Assembly: GCA_905210435.1 (NCBI GenBank)
Contig: CAJLWO010000019.1
Span: forward strand, 1 to 43,178
Direction of reading: 5' to 3'
Origin: an uncultured Bacteroidales bacterium
GTDB lineage: Bacteria > Bacteroidota > Bacteroidia > Bacteroidales > Muribaculaceae
DNA: 43,178 nt
A program made the position numbers and the translations under genes. Each line of letters begins with the position of its first letter. Positions within the stretch are counted from its first letter, which is position 1. Shown here in pieces: positions 16,618-24,402 of the stretch. A model generated the notes under the pieces. It ran no database searches, was not told where the DNA came from, and saw only the letters and a list, made by a program, of their open reading frames with translations.

Positions 16618-18048
16618 ATGAAAACCAAGAGTATCATTCTTACACTTTTCGCATTTATTTTCGGGAAGGCCATCGCGCAGAATCCCGACCCGCGTGCATT
16701 AACAATCTATCAGGTAATGGTGGCGTCGTACCAGCACGATCCCGACGGCGCACCGGGCTACAACGCCATGTGGGGACCCGACGACGCCCGCAAGAACGGC
16801 AATCTGCGCGGCATCATCAATTCGCTCGACTCTATCAGATCGCTCGGGGTGAATGCCATCTGGATGACGCCGATATTCGACAGCTCCACGGCTTCCGGCG
16901 GCGAGAAACTCCAGGCCACCGGCTATTTCACCAACGATTACTTCAAAATCGACCCCCATTTCGGCACCGAAGCCGACTTCAAGGAACTTGTCGACAAGGC
17001 TCACAACCTGGGCATGTACGTGATACTCGACGGCGTGTACGGCCACCACGGCGGCGTCACTACCCCTTCACCCTCGGGCCATACGCTCGAAACGGCGCAG
17101 GTCTATTCCGACCGCGGCGAGCAGGGGGGCACGGGCAATATCGCATATCCCGGTTCGCTCGACTACATCAAGGAGGTGGCCACATATTATATTGACCGTT
17201 ACGGCGTCGACGGCTGGCGTCTCGACCAGGCCTACCAGGCGATGCAGGGTGGCCACAACTACTGGCTCGACATACGCGGCGCCGTCGAGGAGCTGACCGC
17301 CGCACGCAAGGCACGCGGCGAGAAGTGGGGCACGCTGGGCTACATGGTAGGCGAGGACTGGGGCGACGCCGATGTCATCAACAGCGGCGTATACCGCGAC
17401 GGCGGACTGCGGAGTGCCTTCGACTTCGAGGGGAAGGCCCGCATCTCCGGCCCGATGCAGGATGTCACCTCGGCCGGACTTGAAAACGGCTGGGCCGACA
17501 TCATCACCACCCTCGCGCCACCCACATCGCGCGGCTATCTCAACGACAGCGTCATGCCCAACCTCTTCCTCTCCAACCACGACGGCTACCGCCTGGCCGA
17601 CCATTTCGACCCCGCCGACCCGCAGTACTACGACAAGCTCAAGCTGCGCCACGGCATTCTCGCCGCCTACTCCGGCCCGATTACATTATATTATGGCGAT
17701 GAGTTCGCCGACCGTTCGCTCGAGACTACCGGCGGCCAGCCCGACAACATAGCGCGTACCACCGGCCATCTGTCGCCCCGCAACGCGCAGGAAGCCGACC
17801 TCCGCGACTACGTGGCCGAGGCGATGAAATTCCGCGCTGACAATCCGGCGATGTGGCGCGGCGAGGCATCGTTCACCACGATGCGCGGCCATAACGGCGC
17901 CGACATACTCGTAGTGACCAAGCGCGACCCCGAGTCTGACAACAAAGTGGCCGTCATATTCTCCGACAAGCCGGTGACACTTAAATTCCCGTCGGAGAAG
18001 GGCGCCGTGAAGGTCAAGGCACTCGTACCTGCTTTTGTCAGACTCTGA
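16618..18048 (+). CDS. Secreted GH13 alpha-amylase family enzyme
   Basis: This glycoside hydrolase family 13 protein acts on alpha-glucans. It is 476 residues with a signal peptide (MKTKSIILTLFAFIFGKAIAQ), so it is periplasmic or exported. The TIM-barrel signatures are present. The substrate loop is VILDGVYGHHG near residue 135-145. The nucleophile is Asp203 in GVDGWRLDQAYQ, the acid/base is Glu246 in MVGEDWGD, and the transition-state pair is His321-Asp322 in LSNHDGYR. A short all-beta C-terminal domain follows. The -7 box TATATTTG at 16584-16591 places the transcript start about 20 nt before the ATG. Its stop overlaps the start of the WYL regulator by one base (TGATG), indicating translational coupling. 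No susC/susD pair is next to it. Confidence 0.92.
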   Translation: MKTKSIILTLFAFIFGKAIAQNPDPRALTIYQVMVASYQHDPDGAPGYNAMWGPDDARKNGNLRGIINSLDSIRSLGVNAIWMTPIFDSSTASGGEKLQATGYFTNDYFKIDPHFGTEADFKELVDKAHNLGMYVILDGVYGHHGGVTTPSPSGHTLETAQVYSDRGEQGGTGNIAYPGSLDYIKEVATYYIDRYGVDGWRLDQAYQAMQGGHNYWLDIRGAVEELTAARKARGEKWGTLGYMVGEDWGDADVINSGVYRDGGLRSAFDFEGKARISGPMQDVTSAGLENGWADIITTLAPPTSRGYLNDSVMPNLFLSNHDGYRLADHFDPADPQYYDKLKLRHGILAAYSGPITLYYGDEFADRSLETTGGQPDNIARTTGHLSPRNAQEADLRDYVAEAMKFRADNPAMWRGEASFTTMRGHNGADILVVTKRDPESDNKVAVIFSDKPVTLKFPSEKGAVKVKALVPAFVRL

Positions 18049-18941
18049 TGGCTCGCAACCTGCTGTCACGCTATATATGGCTCGTCGACACGATACGCCG
18101 CTACGGCACGATAACGCGCCGGCAGCTCGACGAGGCATGGAAGCGGTCGATATATTCCGACGGCTCGCCGTTGCCGCGCCGAACGTTCTACAACTACCGC
18201 GCCGCCATCGAGGAGCTTTTCAACATCACCATCACGTTCAATCCCGCCGACAACACCTACTCTATCGGTGACGACAGCCCCGCCGCCGAGGGCATCACCG
18301 ACTGGCTGCTCAACTCGGCGGCGATGACCAACCTGCTGAGCGACTCGCGCGACGTGGCCGACAAGATATTTCTCGAGGAGGTGCCGTCGGCGCGCGAGTA
18401 TCTGCCGCCGATGGTACGCGCCCTCAAGGAGCACCGTACGGTGGTGATGGACTACCAGCCCTACACGCGCCGCACACCCCACCGCGATATCGTGCTGCAC
18501 CCCTATTTCCTCAAGATATTCCGCCAGCGGTGGTATGTCACCGGGCTGAATACCGCCGAGGATAAGATCAAGACCTACGCGCTCGACCGCATAGTGTCGA
18601 TGCGTGTCACCGACGACAGCTACACCATACCCGACTATTTCGACGCGCCTGCCTATTTCCGCGACAGCTACGGGATAGTGTTCAACCAGGGTGAGGTCAA
18701 GGAGGTGATACTGCGCGTCGACGCGCGCCGTGCAAAGTATTTCCGCGCGCTTCCGCTGCATCACACGCAGCAGGAGACGGTGTCGGACGGCTATTCGCTC
18801 TTCACTTACCGCATCAAGATCTCGGAGGATTTCGTGCAGGAACTCCTGTCGTACGGTCCGTCGGTCACGGTAGTGCGTCCTCCCGAGCTTCGTGCCATGG
18901 TGACGACGTCGCTTCGCGCCTCGCTCGCGAACTATGATTAG
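18048..18941 (+). CDS. WYL-domain transcriptional regulator
   Basis: This is a 297-residue protein with an N-terminal winged-helix-like region (residues about 1-60: WLVDTIRRYGTITRRQLDEAW). A WYL ligand-sensing domain follows from about residue 125 to 210 (ALKEHRTVVMDYQPY, FLKIFRQRWYVTGLN, and YALDRIVSMRV). The WYL hallmark itself is read as RWYVTG. A WCX-like C-terminal part follows (EVILRVDARRAKYFRALPLH). Family members sense nucleotides or other small ligands and control transcription. The start codon overlaps the GH13 stop, so the two are co-expressed. Whether it regulates the amylase is unknown. Confidence 0.88.
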   Translation: MARNLLSRYIWLVDTIRRYGTITRRQLDEAWKRSIYSDGSPLPRRTFYNYRAAIEELFNITITFNPADNTYSIGDDSPAAEGITDWLLNSAAMTNLLSDSRDVADKIFLEEVPSAREYLPPMVRALKEHRTVVMDYQPYTRRTPHRDIVLHPYFLKIFRQRWYVTGLNTAEDKIKTYALDRIVSMRVTDDSYTIPDYFDAPAYFRDSYGIVFNQGEVKEVILRVDARRAKYFRALPLHHTQQETVSDGYSLFTYRIKISEDFVQELLSYGPSVTVVRPPELRAMVTTSLRASLANYD

Positions 18942-18975
18942 CGGAATACAATACTAAACTGTAATCTCATAAATT

Positions 18976-20058
18976 ATGAAATCAATAGCCCGCAACGACC
19001 GGCGCACTCACACGCAGCTTTTCTCGCTCAATCTTATTCGCGCGGTGGCTATCGTCATGGTGGTGCTCGACCATAGCCTGCATGATGATTTGTCGCCCGA
19101 TGCCGTGTTTTTTATCAAGCTGTTGCTGAACCCCGGCGCAATGTTGTTCTTTATGATATCAGGTGCTTTGCTTATGCCTGTTACGGGTTCGTATTCACAT
19201 TTTATCAGGCATAGGGTAGTGAAGGTGTTTGTCCCGTATGTGGTGTGGGTGCTGTTTTATGCCTTTGCCTATTATTGGCTCGGCATGATTAATGAATATA
19301 CGCTTGCGATGCAGATAAGGTGGAGCTGGCTGTCGTTCAACTTTTGGCCCGGATGGTTTGTGCCGATTATCATGTCGCTTTATTTTGTCATGCCGCTTAT
19401 TTCGCCGTGGATAGCTACGGCTTCGCGCCGGCATTTCCACTATGTGCTGATAGTATGGCTCGCGGCGAGCATTCTGCCGCTCATACAGCCGCTGGCTGGC
19501 TTTAGAATTGCTTATACGCCTGGTATCCTGTTCCTGAGCGCGGTGCCGTTTGCCATAACAGGTTACTATCTTACGTATTACCGGAACCGTCAGCCGTTGC
19601 TGCCGGCCTATGTGCTTCCTGTAGCCGGTGAAGGGGGACGGCCCGGGGCGTACAGGAGGTGGATACGCCGCCGCAAACTTGTAGTCCTCTATGCGCTGAT
19701 GGTGACGATAAGTATTGTATTGCCATTTTTATTCCGTAATGCGATCCATTCTTTTGATTTCAGGAAATTGTGCATGGACTGGACTGCGCTGCCGGGAGTA
19801 GTCCTGGCGATATTCTATTTTTCACTGTTGGTGAGGGTGACAACCCTCGGCCCTGTTACCGACAAGGTGGTTAATTTCATATCTCGCTATTCCTATGGGA
19901 TATACCTGTCGCATGCGTTACTGCATATTCTGCAGTATAGATATGCCCCGGAATACGCGTCGTCGACGTTGGTATCGTTTGCCGTGGGCTTCGGCGGCGG
20001 CATCGCCGTGTCGTGGCTGCTGCGCCGCATACCGTTCCTCGGCAAGTATATGGTGTAA
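18976..20058 (+). CDS. Acyltransferase 3 family membrane protein
   Basis: This is a 360-residue integral membrane acyltransferase of the OafA/WecH type. These proteins O-acylate surface glycans or other exported substrates. About ten hydrophobic segments are visible. The start LIRAVAIVMVVLDHSLHDD contains the family's LRaiA..vv..H motif, with His at residue 33 as the probable catalytic base region. A long soluble loop (YYRNRQPLLPAY to YRRWIRRRKLV) lies in the middle, and the C-terminus ends in SYGIYLSHALLHILQY, typical of the family. The acyl donor and acceptor cannot be inferred. It follows the WYL gene by 34 nt and may belong to the same transcript. Base use is somewhat more AT-rich than in the two genes before it. 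Confidence 0.85.
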   Translation: MKSIARNDRRTHTQLFSLNLIRAVAIVMVVLDHSLHDDLSPDAVFFIKLLLNPGAMLFFMISGALLMPVTGSYSHFIRHRVVKVFVPYVVWVLFYAFAYYWLGMINEYTLAMQIRWSWLSFNFWPGWFVPIIMSLYFVMPLISPWIATASRRHFHYVLIVWLAASILPLIQPLAGFRIAYTPGILFLSAVPFAITGYYLTYYRNRQPLLPAYVLPVAGEGGRPGAYRRWIRRRKLVVLYALMVTISIVLPFLFRNAIHSFDFRKLCMDWTALPGVVLAIFYFSLLVRVTTLGPVTDKVVNFISRYSYGIYLSHALLHILQYRYAPEYASSTLVSFAVGFGGGIAVSWLLRRIPFLGKYMV

Positions 20059-20162
20059 GGAGAGGGCGTTGCTGAATATTCAATAGTAGTAGGGACGCAC
20101 GGTCTGTGCGTCCCTACTTTGTTAGCCCGAATTCCGCAGTTATGCATGTGCGTATACAATAA

Positions 20163-20190
20163 AAAAGAGTCGTTTCACAACGACTCTTTT
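20163..20190 (+). terminator. Intrinsic terminator after the acyltransferase gene
   Basis: A 12-bp stem, AAAAGAGTCGTT with AACGACTCTTTT, surrounds a 4-nt loop and ends in a T run. It lies about 105 nt after the acyltransferase stop and 30 nt before the leader-like ORF. It could terminate upstream transcription or act as an attenuator for what follows. Confidence 0.75.
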
Positions 20191-20420
20191 CCTTTAAACC
20201 TTTATCTTAATCTAATACTATGAAAAACACACATGCAAAAGAAGTAATAATTTTTGAATTGACAAAATGTTTTTATACATTTTTTTTCGGGACGGATTGC
20301 GGCCTCGGGCAGTCACACATTCGGCATCAACAGCGGTATCTCGGGCGGTTTCAACGTGTTATGTTATGATTGCATAAAAATACATGAAATACGTAGTTAA
20401 CAATATTTAACGCATGATGT

Positions 20421-20511
20421 ATGGGGCGGGGGCGTCTCGCCCCCGTGGTATTCTCTCTCCGCGTAAAAAATCACAGGAAATTACCACGGGGGCGAGACGC
20501 CCCCGCCCCAT
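20421..20511. repeat. Perfect 30-bp inverted repeat of GC-rich twin palindromes
   Basis: The arms at 20421-20450 and 20482-20511 are exact reverse complements. Each arm itself contains the palindrome GGGGGCGTCTCGCCCCC. The pair encloses a 31-nt loop. The twin-palindrome design is like that of REP pairs (BIME-like) in other bacteria. Confidence 0.8.
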
Positions 20512-20523
20512 TGCCTTCAACGC

Positions 20524-20563
20524 AAAACGGGGTGGCGCCTGTAGTGAGGTGCCACCCCGTTTT
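20524..20563 (-). terminator. Intrinsic terminator of the secreted-protein gene
   Basis: A 17-bp stem with one G-U or mismatch position (AAAACGGGGTGGC to GCCACCCCGTTTT) surrounds a 6-nt loop. On the minus strand it lies 34 nt beyond the stop of the gene at 20597 and ends in TTTT. Confidence 0.75.
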
Positions 20564-20596
20564 ATGGGTTGTCGTGTCGGACTGAGCCGGCCTACG

Positions 20597-21826
20597 TTAT
20601 TTGATTACTTTTACGACCTTGTCGCCCTGACGCATGATGTAAAGACCGTTTGCAGGGTTCTCTACGCGTACGCCCTGGAGGTTGTAGTATTCAACGGGAG
20701 CATTCTCGTCGATTTCGATACCTTCAACACCGGTTGTGCCGTTGAGTGAAATGAGCTGGCTGTTTTTAAGCTCCGGAGTTACCCCATTATATAATTCGAG
20801 GTCACCTTTTACTACGACTTTGTCTCCGACTTTAAGCGCGTCTTCTGAAGTGAATTTGGCGTTATCAAAACTCTTGCCACGGAAAATGTTGAACTGGTTA
20901 GTTTCTGTACCGTTGTCAGAGATGTAATAGGTGGCGTTGCCGTATTGGACATTGATTTCATCTATTTTAGAAATGATACCCTTAACGTATACTCCGGTAG
21001 CGGCTGAACCTGCATTGCATGCATTGATTGCTGCGGCAGCATTGTAGGGATTAGTTTCTGTGCCGTCACCTTCAGCGTCGGGGAGAGGCGGTACGATTGT
21101 GTATGATACAGAAACAACACTTGACGTGTTGTCGTCGGCGTCATAGGCGATAGCCTTTACGGTTGTGGTTTTGTCAACGGTAAAGGCTGTAACATACTTA
21201 GTGCTTCCGTCGGTAGGTTCAGTGCCGTCAAGAGTATAGTATACCGTAGTACCCTCAGCGCCGGTGATAGTCACAGTCTGTGCTTCTGTGTATCTCCCGG
21301 ACACGGGAGAGATGGTGGGAGCGGCTACTTCTGTGCCGCCGGCCTTAGTATATGTGATTTTAAGTACCTGTATGGCGACATTGGCGCCAGTGAGAGTAAA
21401 TGTAACGTCGCTCGCTGAACCCGACCAACTGTTAGATTTGTTTGAAGTGGTATTCTTCATTGTGCCCTTATCGGCAGTAATGGTCATAGCAGCTTTCAAC
21501 GAGAAGTCGATAGCAGTGATTGTTGACCCGTTTGCAGCCGAAACTTTAAGGGTCGGTTTTTTCTTGTTGCCGTATGCACGAAGACCATCACTCCAGTTAC
21601 GCCAGCTGTCAGTAGTGTTAGTTGTCTCACCAAGAGTAAGAGTTATATCACCTTGGGTAGCTGTCGCACCGTTTGCGATATATTTTGTATTGTTGTCTGT
21701 GTATGCCGGTTCCATGCCGTAGTTGTTAGTCCCGGCTGTAGAAAAGAATGTGAAGGTCACATCTGCTGCCGAGGCGAAAGCGCCGGCGCATAGCACTGTG
21801 GCTAATGAAAGTAAAAATTTTTTCAT
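20597..21826 (-). CDS. Secreted multidomain protein with chitobiase-C-like and OB-fold-like domains
   Basis: This 409-residue exported protein begins with a signal peptide (MKKFLLSLATVLCAGAFASA). Residues about 20-160 form a beta-rich domain (VTFTFFSTAG ... GSTITAIDFSLK). Residues about 168-245 match the chitobiase C-terminal-like beta-sandwich, with its hallmark APTISPVSGRY and VYYTLDGTEPT. Residues about 255-360 look like the OB-fold domain of secreted Bacteroidales proteins (NPYNAAAAINAC, GVYVKGIISKI, GDKVVVKGDLELYNG). The last 35 residues (VEYYNLQGVRVENPANGLYI) resemble a Bacteroidales C-terminal sorting or anchoring segment. The function is unknown; surface or extracellular binding is likely. 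A TACCTTTG -7 box on the minus strand (21951-21944) predicts a leader of about 110 nt. Confidence 0.82.
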   Translation of the reverse strand: MKKFLLSLATVLCAGAFASAADVTFTFFSTAGTNNYGMEPAYTDNNTKYIANGATATQGDITLTLGETTNTTDSWRNWSDGLRAYGNKKKPTLKVSAANGSTITAIDFSLKAAMTITADKGTMKNTTSNKSNSWSGSASDVTFTLTGANVAIQVLKITYTKAGGTEVAAPTISPVSGRYTEAQTVTITGAEGTTVYYTLDGTEPTDGSTKYVTAFTVDKTTTVKAIAYDADDNTSSVVSVSYTIVPPLPDAEGDGTETNPYNAAAAINACNAGSAATGVYVKGIISKIDEINVQYGNATYYISDNGTETNQFNIFRGKSFDNAKFTSEDALKVGDKVVVKGDLELYNGVTPELKNSQLISLNGTTGVEGIEIDENAPVEYYNLQGVRVENPANGLYIMRQGDKVVKVIK

Positions 21827-22186
21827 AAAAAGAAAGATTTTTGGTTAATATTTAGATAATTTGTAAATTAGTCGGTTAGGATATGATATTGTATAAAGCG
21901 ATGGAAATGCATCGCTGCGTCTGCACTGTATGGACGTGTAATGCAAAGGTATAAAAAACTTTTAAAAATCAGTAAGATAGATAGCAGTTTTTTTGTTAAA
22001 TTTTTACTGCAAAAATGGTACAAAATACGTTTATTTGAATAAATATTCCTCTTTGGAAACTTTTTTAAACTATATGGCAAATTTTGCTGATAAAATATGA
22101 ATGAACGTTGCCATATCGTATCAATCTAAAAATTGGGTGAAATGCGTGTGCACAAAACCATGGTCGGAATTGTTGTAAATAATATG
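21827..22186. other. AT-rich divergent intergenic region
   Basis: This separates the secreted-protein gene (minus) from the SemiSWEET gene (plus). It carries the minus-strand TACCTTTG box at 21951-21944 and is otherwise AT-rich. The short frames here show no family features. I see no RNA gene or long repeat in it. Confidence 0.5.
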
Positions 22187-22218
22187 TTTGGATTTTCGGA
22201 TAATATTGGCTATTTTTG
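22187..22218 (+). promoter_or_regulatory. Bacteroidetes-type promoter of the SemiSWEET gene
   Basis: TTTG at 22187-22190, a spacer of exactly 20 nt and TATTTTTG at 22211-22218 match the Bacteroidetes consensus. The predicted start near 22225 supports translation from ATG 22239 rather than the upstream codon at 22188. Confidence 0.8.
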
Positions 22219-22238
22219 AATTTTTCACTCTAATTTAC

Positions 22239-22547
22239 ATGACCATGATAACTACTATTGTTGGGTATGCAGCGTGTGTCTGCATGATATTCGGCTATCT
22301 GCCGCAGGCTATATATACGATACGCACTAACGATACCGATGGCATCGCCGTGCCTACGTTCCTGCTGATGGGTTTCGGCAGCCTGTTTTTCGTGATACAA
22401 GGCATATTGCTCGGCAACTGGCCCCTGCTCATCACCAACATCGTGACCGGCCTCTGCTCGGCCATAATCTTCACGATGAAGATGCGCAACGACTGGCGCA
22501 AACGCCGCGCCGCCCGCCAAGGGAGGCTGCCCGAGGAGAGGGAGTGA
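22239..22547 (+). CDS. SemiSWEET/PQ-loop family small transporter
   Basis: This is a 102-residue membrane protein with three hydrophobic helices, the size of bacterial SemiSWEETs. Two copies of such a triple-helix unit form a sugar transporter dimer. Helix 1 carries the PQ motif in MIFGYLPQAIYTIRTNDTDGI. Helix 2 is TFLLMGFGSLFFVIQGILLG, and helix 3 contains LLITNIVTGLCSAIIFTMK with the Asn expected in the family. A basic tail (NDWRKRRAARQG) ends in the cytoplasm. The start at ATG 22239 fits the promoter at 22187-22218; ATG 22245 is the alternative. The substrate is unproven. The gene stops 2 nt before a long direct repeat. Confidence 0.85.
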   Translation: MTMITTIVGYAACVCMIFGYLPQAIYTIRTNDTDGIAVPTFLLMGFGSLFFVIQGILLGNWPLLITNIVTGLCSAIIFTMKMRNDWRKRRAARQGRLPEERE

Positions 22548-22549
22548 TA

Positions 22550-22678
22550 TTTACACTCTCGCCCGGTCCCCGGGCTCAATCCGAGGGGAGTGGTCCCCCC
22601 GCCCTCCGCTGTCGCTCCGGACGGGGATATATACACCATCGAGCCTGCGGCTCTCCGTCCGATGCACCGACGTAACGG
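22550..22678 (+). repeat. 129-bp direct repeat flanking the transposase, left copy
   Basis: This copy is identical, by reading, to 23462-23590 (offset 912). It begins TTTACACTCTCGCCCGGTCC and ends at CCGACGTAACGG. Right after it come tandem copies of a roughly 50-bp unit (about 22636-22760) whose core ACCATCGAGCCTGCGGCTC contains the palindrome GAGCCTGCGGCTC. The pair brackets the IS200-like gene and an inverted homologous copy at 22893-22990. Confidence 0.85.
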
Positions 22679-22892
22679 TATATCACCATCGAGCCTGCGG
22701 CTCTCCGTCCGATGCACCTATGTAACGGCATATCACCATCGAGCCTGCGGCTCTCCGCGTAGCCTCGGGGTGGTGTTCATATTATCTAAGTCTGTGTGTA
22801 TGGTTGCGGTGGAATACCGAGGCATGTTACCGGAGGATAGGGGGGGATATGCACACTTTCACCCTGTACCGCGTGGATAGCATTCAGTAGAG

Positions 22893-22990
22893 CCGTAGGC
22901 TCGATGGTGTACATATCCCCGTCCGTAGCGATAGCGGAGGGCGGGGTGCGAGGGCGCCGGCAGGAGAGCCCGTGGAGCGGGCGAGAGTGT
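22893..22990 (-). repeat. Inverted divergent copy of the 129-bp repeat
   Basis: The reverse complement of this stretch aligns with the 129-bp repeat. Shared blocks include GAGCC-AGGCTCGATGGTGTA, CATATCCCCGTCC, AGCGGAGGGCGGGG and GCGGGCGAGAGTGTA. There is a divergent middle. It ends 8 nt before the stop codon of the transposase gene, so the gene is flanked by repeats in both orientations. Confidence 0.75.
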
Positions 22991-22997
22991 AGATATG

Positions 22998-23444
22998 TCA
23001 GCTATTTAGCTCATTATCATGCCACTGGAGGCCTGCTTTGAGGTATAGTCCGTTCATTTCGTCATGGTATGATCTGGAGGTATGGTGGTGCTCCTGATTT
23101 ATGATATAGCTGATGACAGATTCGCTGTTTTGCGGAGATACGGAACATGCAAAGTATCCCTCGCACCAGCCTTCAAACAGAGGAAACAATCCAGAACGTT
23201 TTATCCATAGGCTCATGTTAGCCTTGAGCTTGCCGATGACTTCGGAAAGCGATATTGCCGGTGACAGGTTCATGAGGATATGGACGTGGTCGGGCATCGA
23301 GTTAATACGTATCAGGCGGCAACCCGTCTTGTTGAGAAAATCGCATATCATTTTGTGCAATTGTTCTTTGTTTTCAGGGTTAAGTGTGGAGTGGCGGCAA
23401 TGCGTTCCGAATACTACATGGATTAGATTTAATGTTTTGCTCAT
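22998..23444 (-). CDS. IS200/IS605-like Y1 transposase, RAYT-like
   Basis: This is a 148-residue single-strand HUH transposase of the Y1 type. His53 and His55 form the HUH metal-binding motif (SMPDHVHILMNL). Tyr113 with Gln117 in VISYIINQEHH is the catalytic Tyr and its partner. The length and intact motifs suggest an active or recently active enzyme. There is no tnpB accessory gene. Instead of simple IS ends, the gene sits inside a nest of palindrome-bearing repeats in direct and inverted orientation, with relatives elsewhere in the window. That arrangement recalls REP-associated tyrosine transposases (RAYTs), which move or maintain REP sequences. The alternative is an IS200-type element whose ends I cannot define by eye. 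The start is ATG at 23444. Confidence 0.85.
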   Translation of the reverse strand: MSKTLNLIHVVFGTHCRHSTLNPENKEQLHKMICDFLNKTGCRLIRINSMPDHVHILMNLSPAISLSEVIGKLKANMSLWIKRSGLFPLFEGWCEGYFACSVSPQNSESVISYIINQEHHHTSRSYHDEMNGLYLKAGLQWHDNELNS

Positions 23445-23461
23445 TGGTATGTTGTTAATTG

Positions 23462-23590
23462 TTTACACTCTCGCCCGGTCCCCGGGCTCAATCCGAGGGG
23501 AGTGGTCCCCCCGCCCTCCGCTGTCGCTCCGGACGGGGATATATACACCATCGAGCCTGCGGCTCTCCGTCCGATGCACCGACGTAACGG
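23462..23590 (+). repeat. 129-bp direct repeat flanking the transposase, right copy
   Basis: This is the second copy of the repeat at 22550-22678, lying 17 nt upstream of the transposase start. The identity breaks at a T/C change and then fades, with a truncated piece of the roughly 50-bp tandem unit (TCTCCGTCCGATGCACC) following. The remainder of the gap to 23853 is gene-free. It ends in a TAAATTTG box (23819-23826) that probably serves the next gene. Confidence 0.85.
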
Positions 23591-23853
23591 CATATCATCA
23601 TTCTCCGTCCGATGCACCATGTTAATGTGCGCTATTACGCTGCGGCTCTCACATGGAGGACTCTTTCATTGGATTTTTGGGGTTATGGAGCTTCGCAAAG
23701 CTATTTCTAAATGTAGTCATTGACAAATTTGCAGGGTGAAATGTGCGTAATTGTGCGTAATTTTTGCGTGGGAGCGTTTTTAATATCGAAATATACATCT
23801 TTAAAAAGAAAAATTACGTAAATTTGCGGGTACTTATAAATATAGTGACAGAT

Positions 23854-24303
23854 ATGGATTTATTTGACAGAATATCAGAAGATATCAAGAAGGCTATGCT
23901 TGCCAAGGACCGTGTGCGCCTGGAGGCGTTGCGCGGCATCAAGAAGGAGTTTCTCGAGGCTAAGACGGCCAAGGGGGGCGACGGCACGCTGAGCGACGAG
24001 GCCGCTACCAAGGTGCTTGTGAAAATGGCGAAGCAGCGCCGCGAAAGTGCGGCTATCTATAAGGAGCAGAACCGTCAGGACCTCGCCGACGGCGAGCTTG
24101 CCGAGGTGGCCGTGATAGAAGAATATCTCCCCAAACAGCTTACCGAGGAGGAACTCATCGCCGAGCTTAAGAAAATCATCGCCGAGGTGGGCGCCACCGA
24201 CGCAAAGATGATGGGCAAGGTGATGGGCGTGGCAAGCAAGGCGCTTGCAGGTCGTGCCGACGGCCGTGCCATCTCCGCCAAGGTGAAGGAGTTGTTGGGG
24301 TAA
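23854..24303 (+). CDS. GatB/YqeY domain-containing protein
   Basis: This is a 149-residue cytosolic protein matching the YqeY family, which shares its helical tail domain with the GatB subunit of tRNA amidotransferase. It begins MDLFDRISEDIKKAMLAKDRVRLEALRGIK, with the typical helical start. It contains the RESAAIYKEQNRQDLADGE region and the EEYLPKQLTEEEL signature, and ends with GRADGRAISAKVKELL. A tRNA-related role has been suggested for the family, but the biochemical function is not settled. ATG 23854 is chosen over an upstream frame start at 23764. A TAAATTTG -7 box lies about 28 nt upstream of it. It is followed by a 10-bp repeat array and serS. Confidence 0.9.
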   Translation: MDLFDRISEDIKKAMLAKDRVRLEALRGIKKEFLEAKTAKGGDGTLSDEAATKVLVKMAKQRRESAAIYKEQNRQDLADGELAEVAVIEEYLPKQLTEEELIAELKKIIAEVGATDAKMMGKVMGVASKALAGRADGRAISAKVKELLG

Positions 24304-24314
24304 TCGAGAATTTT

Positions 24315-24386
24315 GATTAACCGGGATTAATCAGGATTAACCGGGATTAATCGGGATTTAACAAGATTAATCCGGATTAATCGGGG
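24315..24386. repeat. 10-bp GATTAATCGG array, copy 2
   Basis: Seven degenerate 10-bp units (GATTAACCGG, GATTAATCAG, GATTAACCGG, GATTAATCGG, GATTTAACAA, GATTAATCCG, GATTAATCGG) fill most of the 99-bp gap before serS. They are the same family as 10338-10397. Confidence 0.85.
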
Positions 24387-24402
24387 AAAAAACTATAATA
24401 TT

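Larger units (their letters stand above)
20059..20596. other. Gene-poor region with a leader-like short ORF
   Basis: This gap holds a REP-like palindrome (20089-20117, arms GTAGGGACGCAC), an intrinsic terminator, a 49-codon frame (20220-20369), a long inverted repeat and a second terminator. The short frame starts ATGAAAAACACACATGCAA just after the first hairpin. Its N-terminus (MKNTHAKEVIIFELTK) is followed by sequence without family signal, so it is not called as a gene. It may be the remnant 5' end of a lost coding region or a leader peptide. Confidence 0.4.

Noticed and set aside
18066..18764. 232-residue minus-strand frame within the WYL gene
   Set aside because: The plus-strand frame carries WYL motifs and is coupled to the GH13 gene; the opposite frame has only low-complexity Val/Arg/His content.
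20220..20369. 49-codon ORF MKNTHAKEVIIFELTK... after the terminator hairpin
   Set aside because: It has a plausible start, but the sequence after residue 20 is without family signal. It is described as a possible leader or remnant rather than a gene.
22188..22547. Longer SemiSWEET frame starting at 22188
   Set aside because: The complete promoter (22187-22218) overlaps those codons, and ATG 22239 gives the normal 100-residue size.
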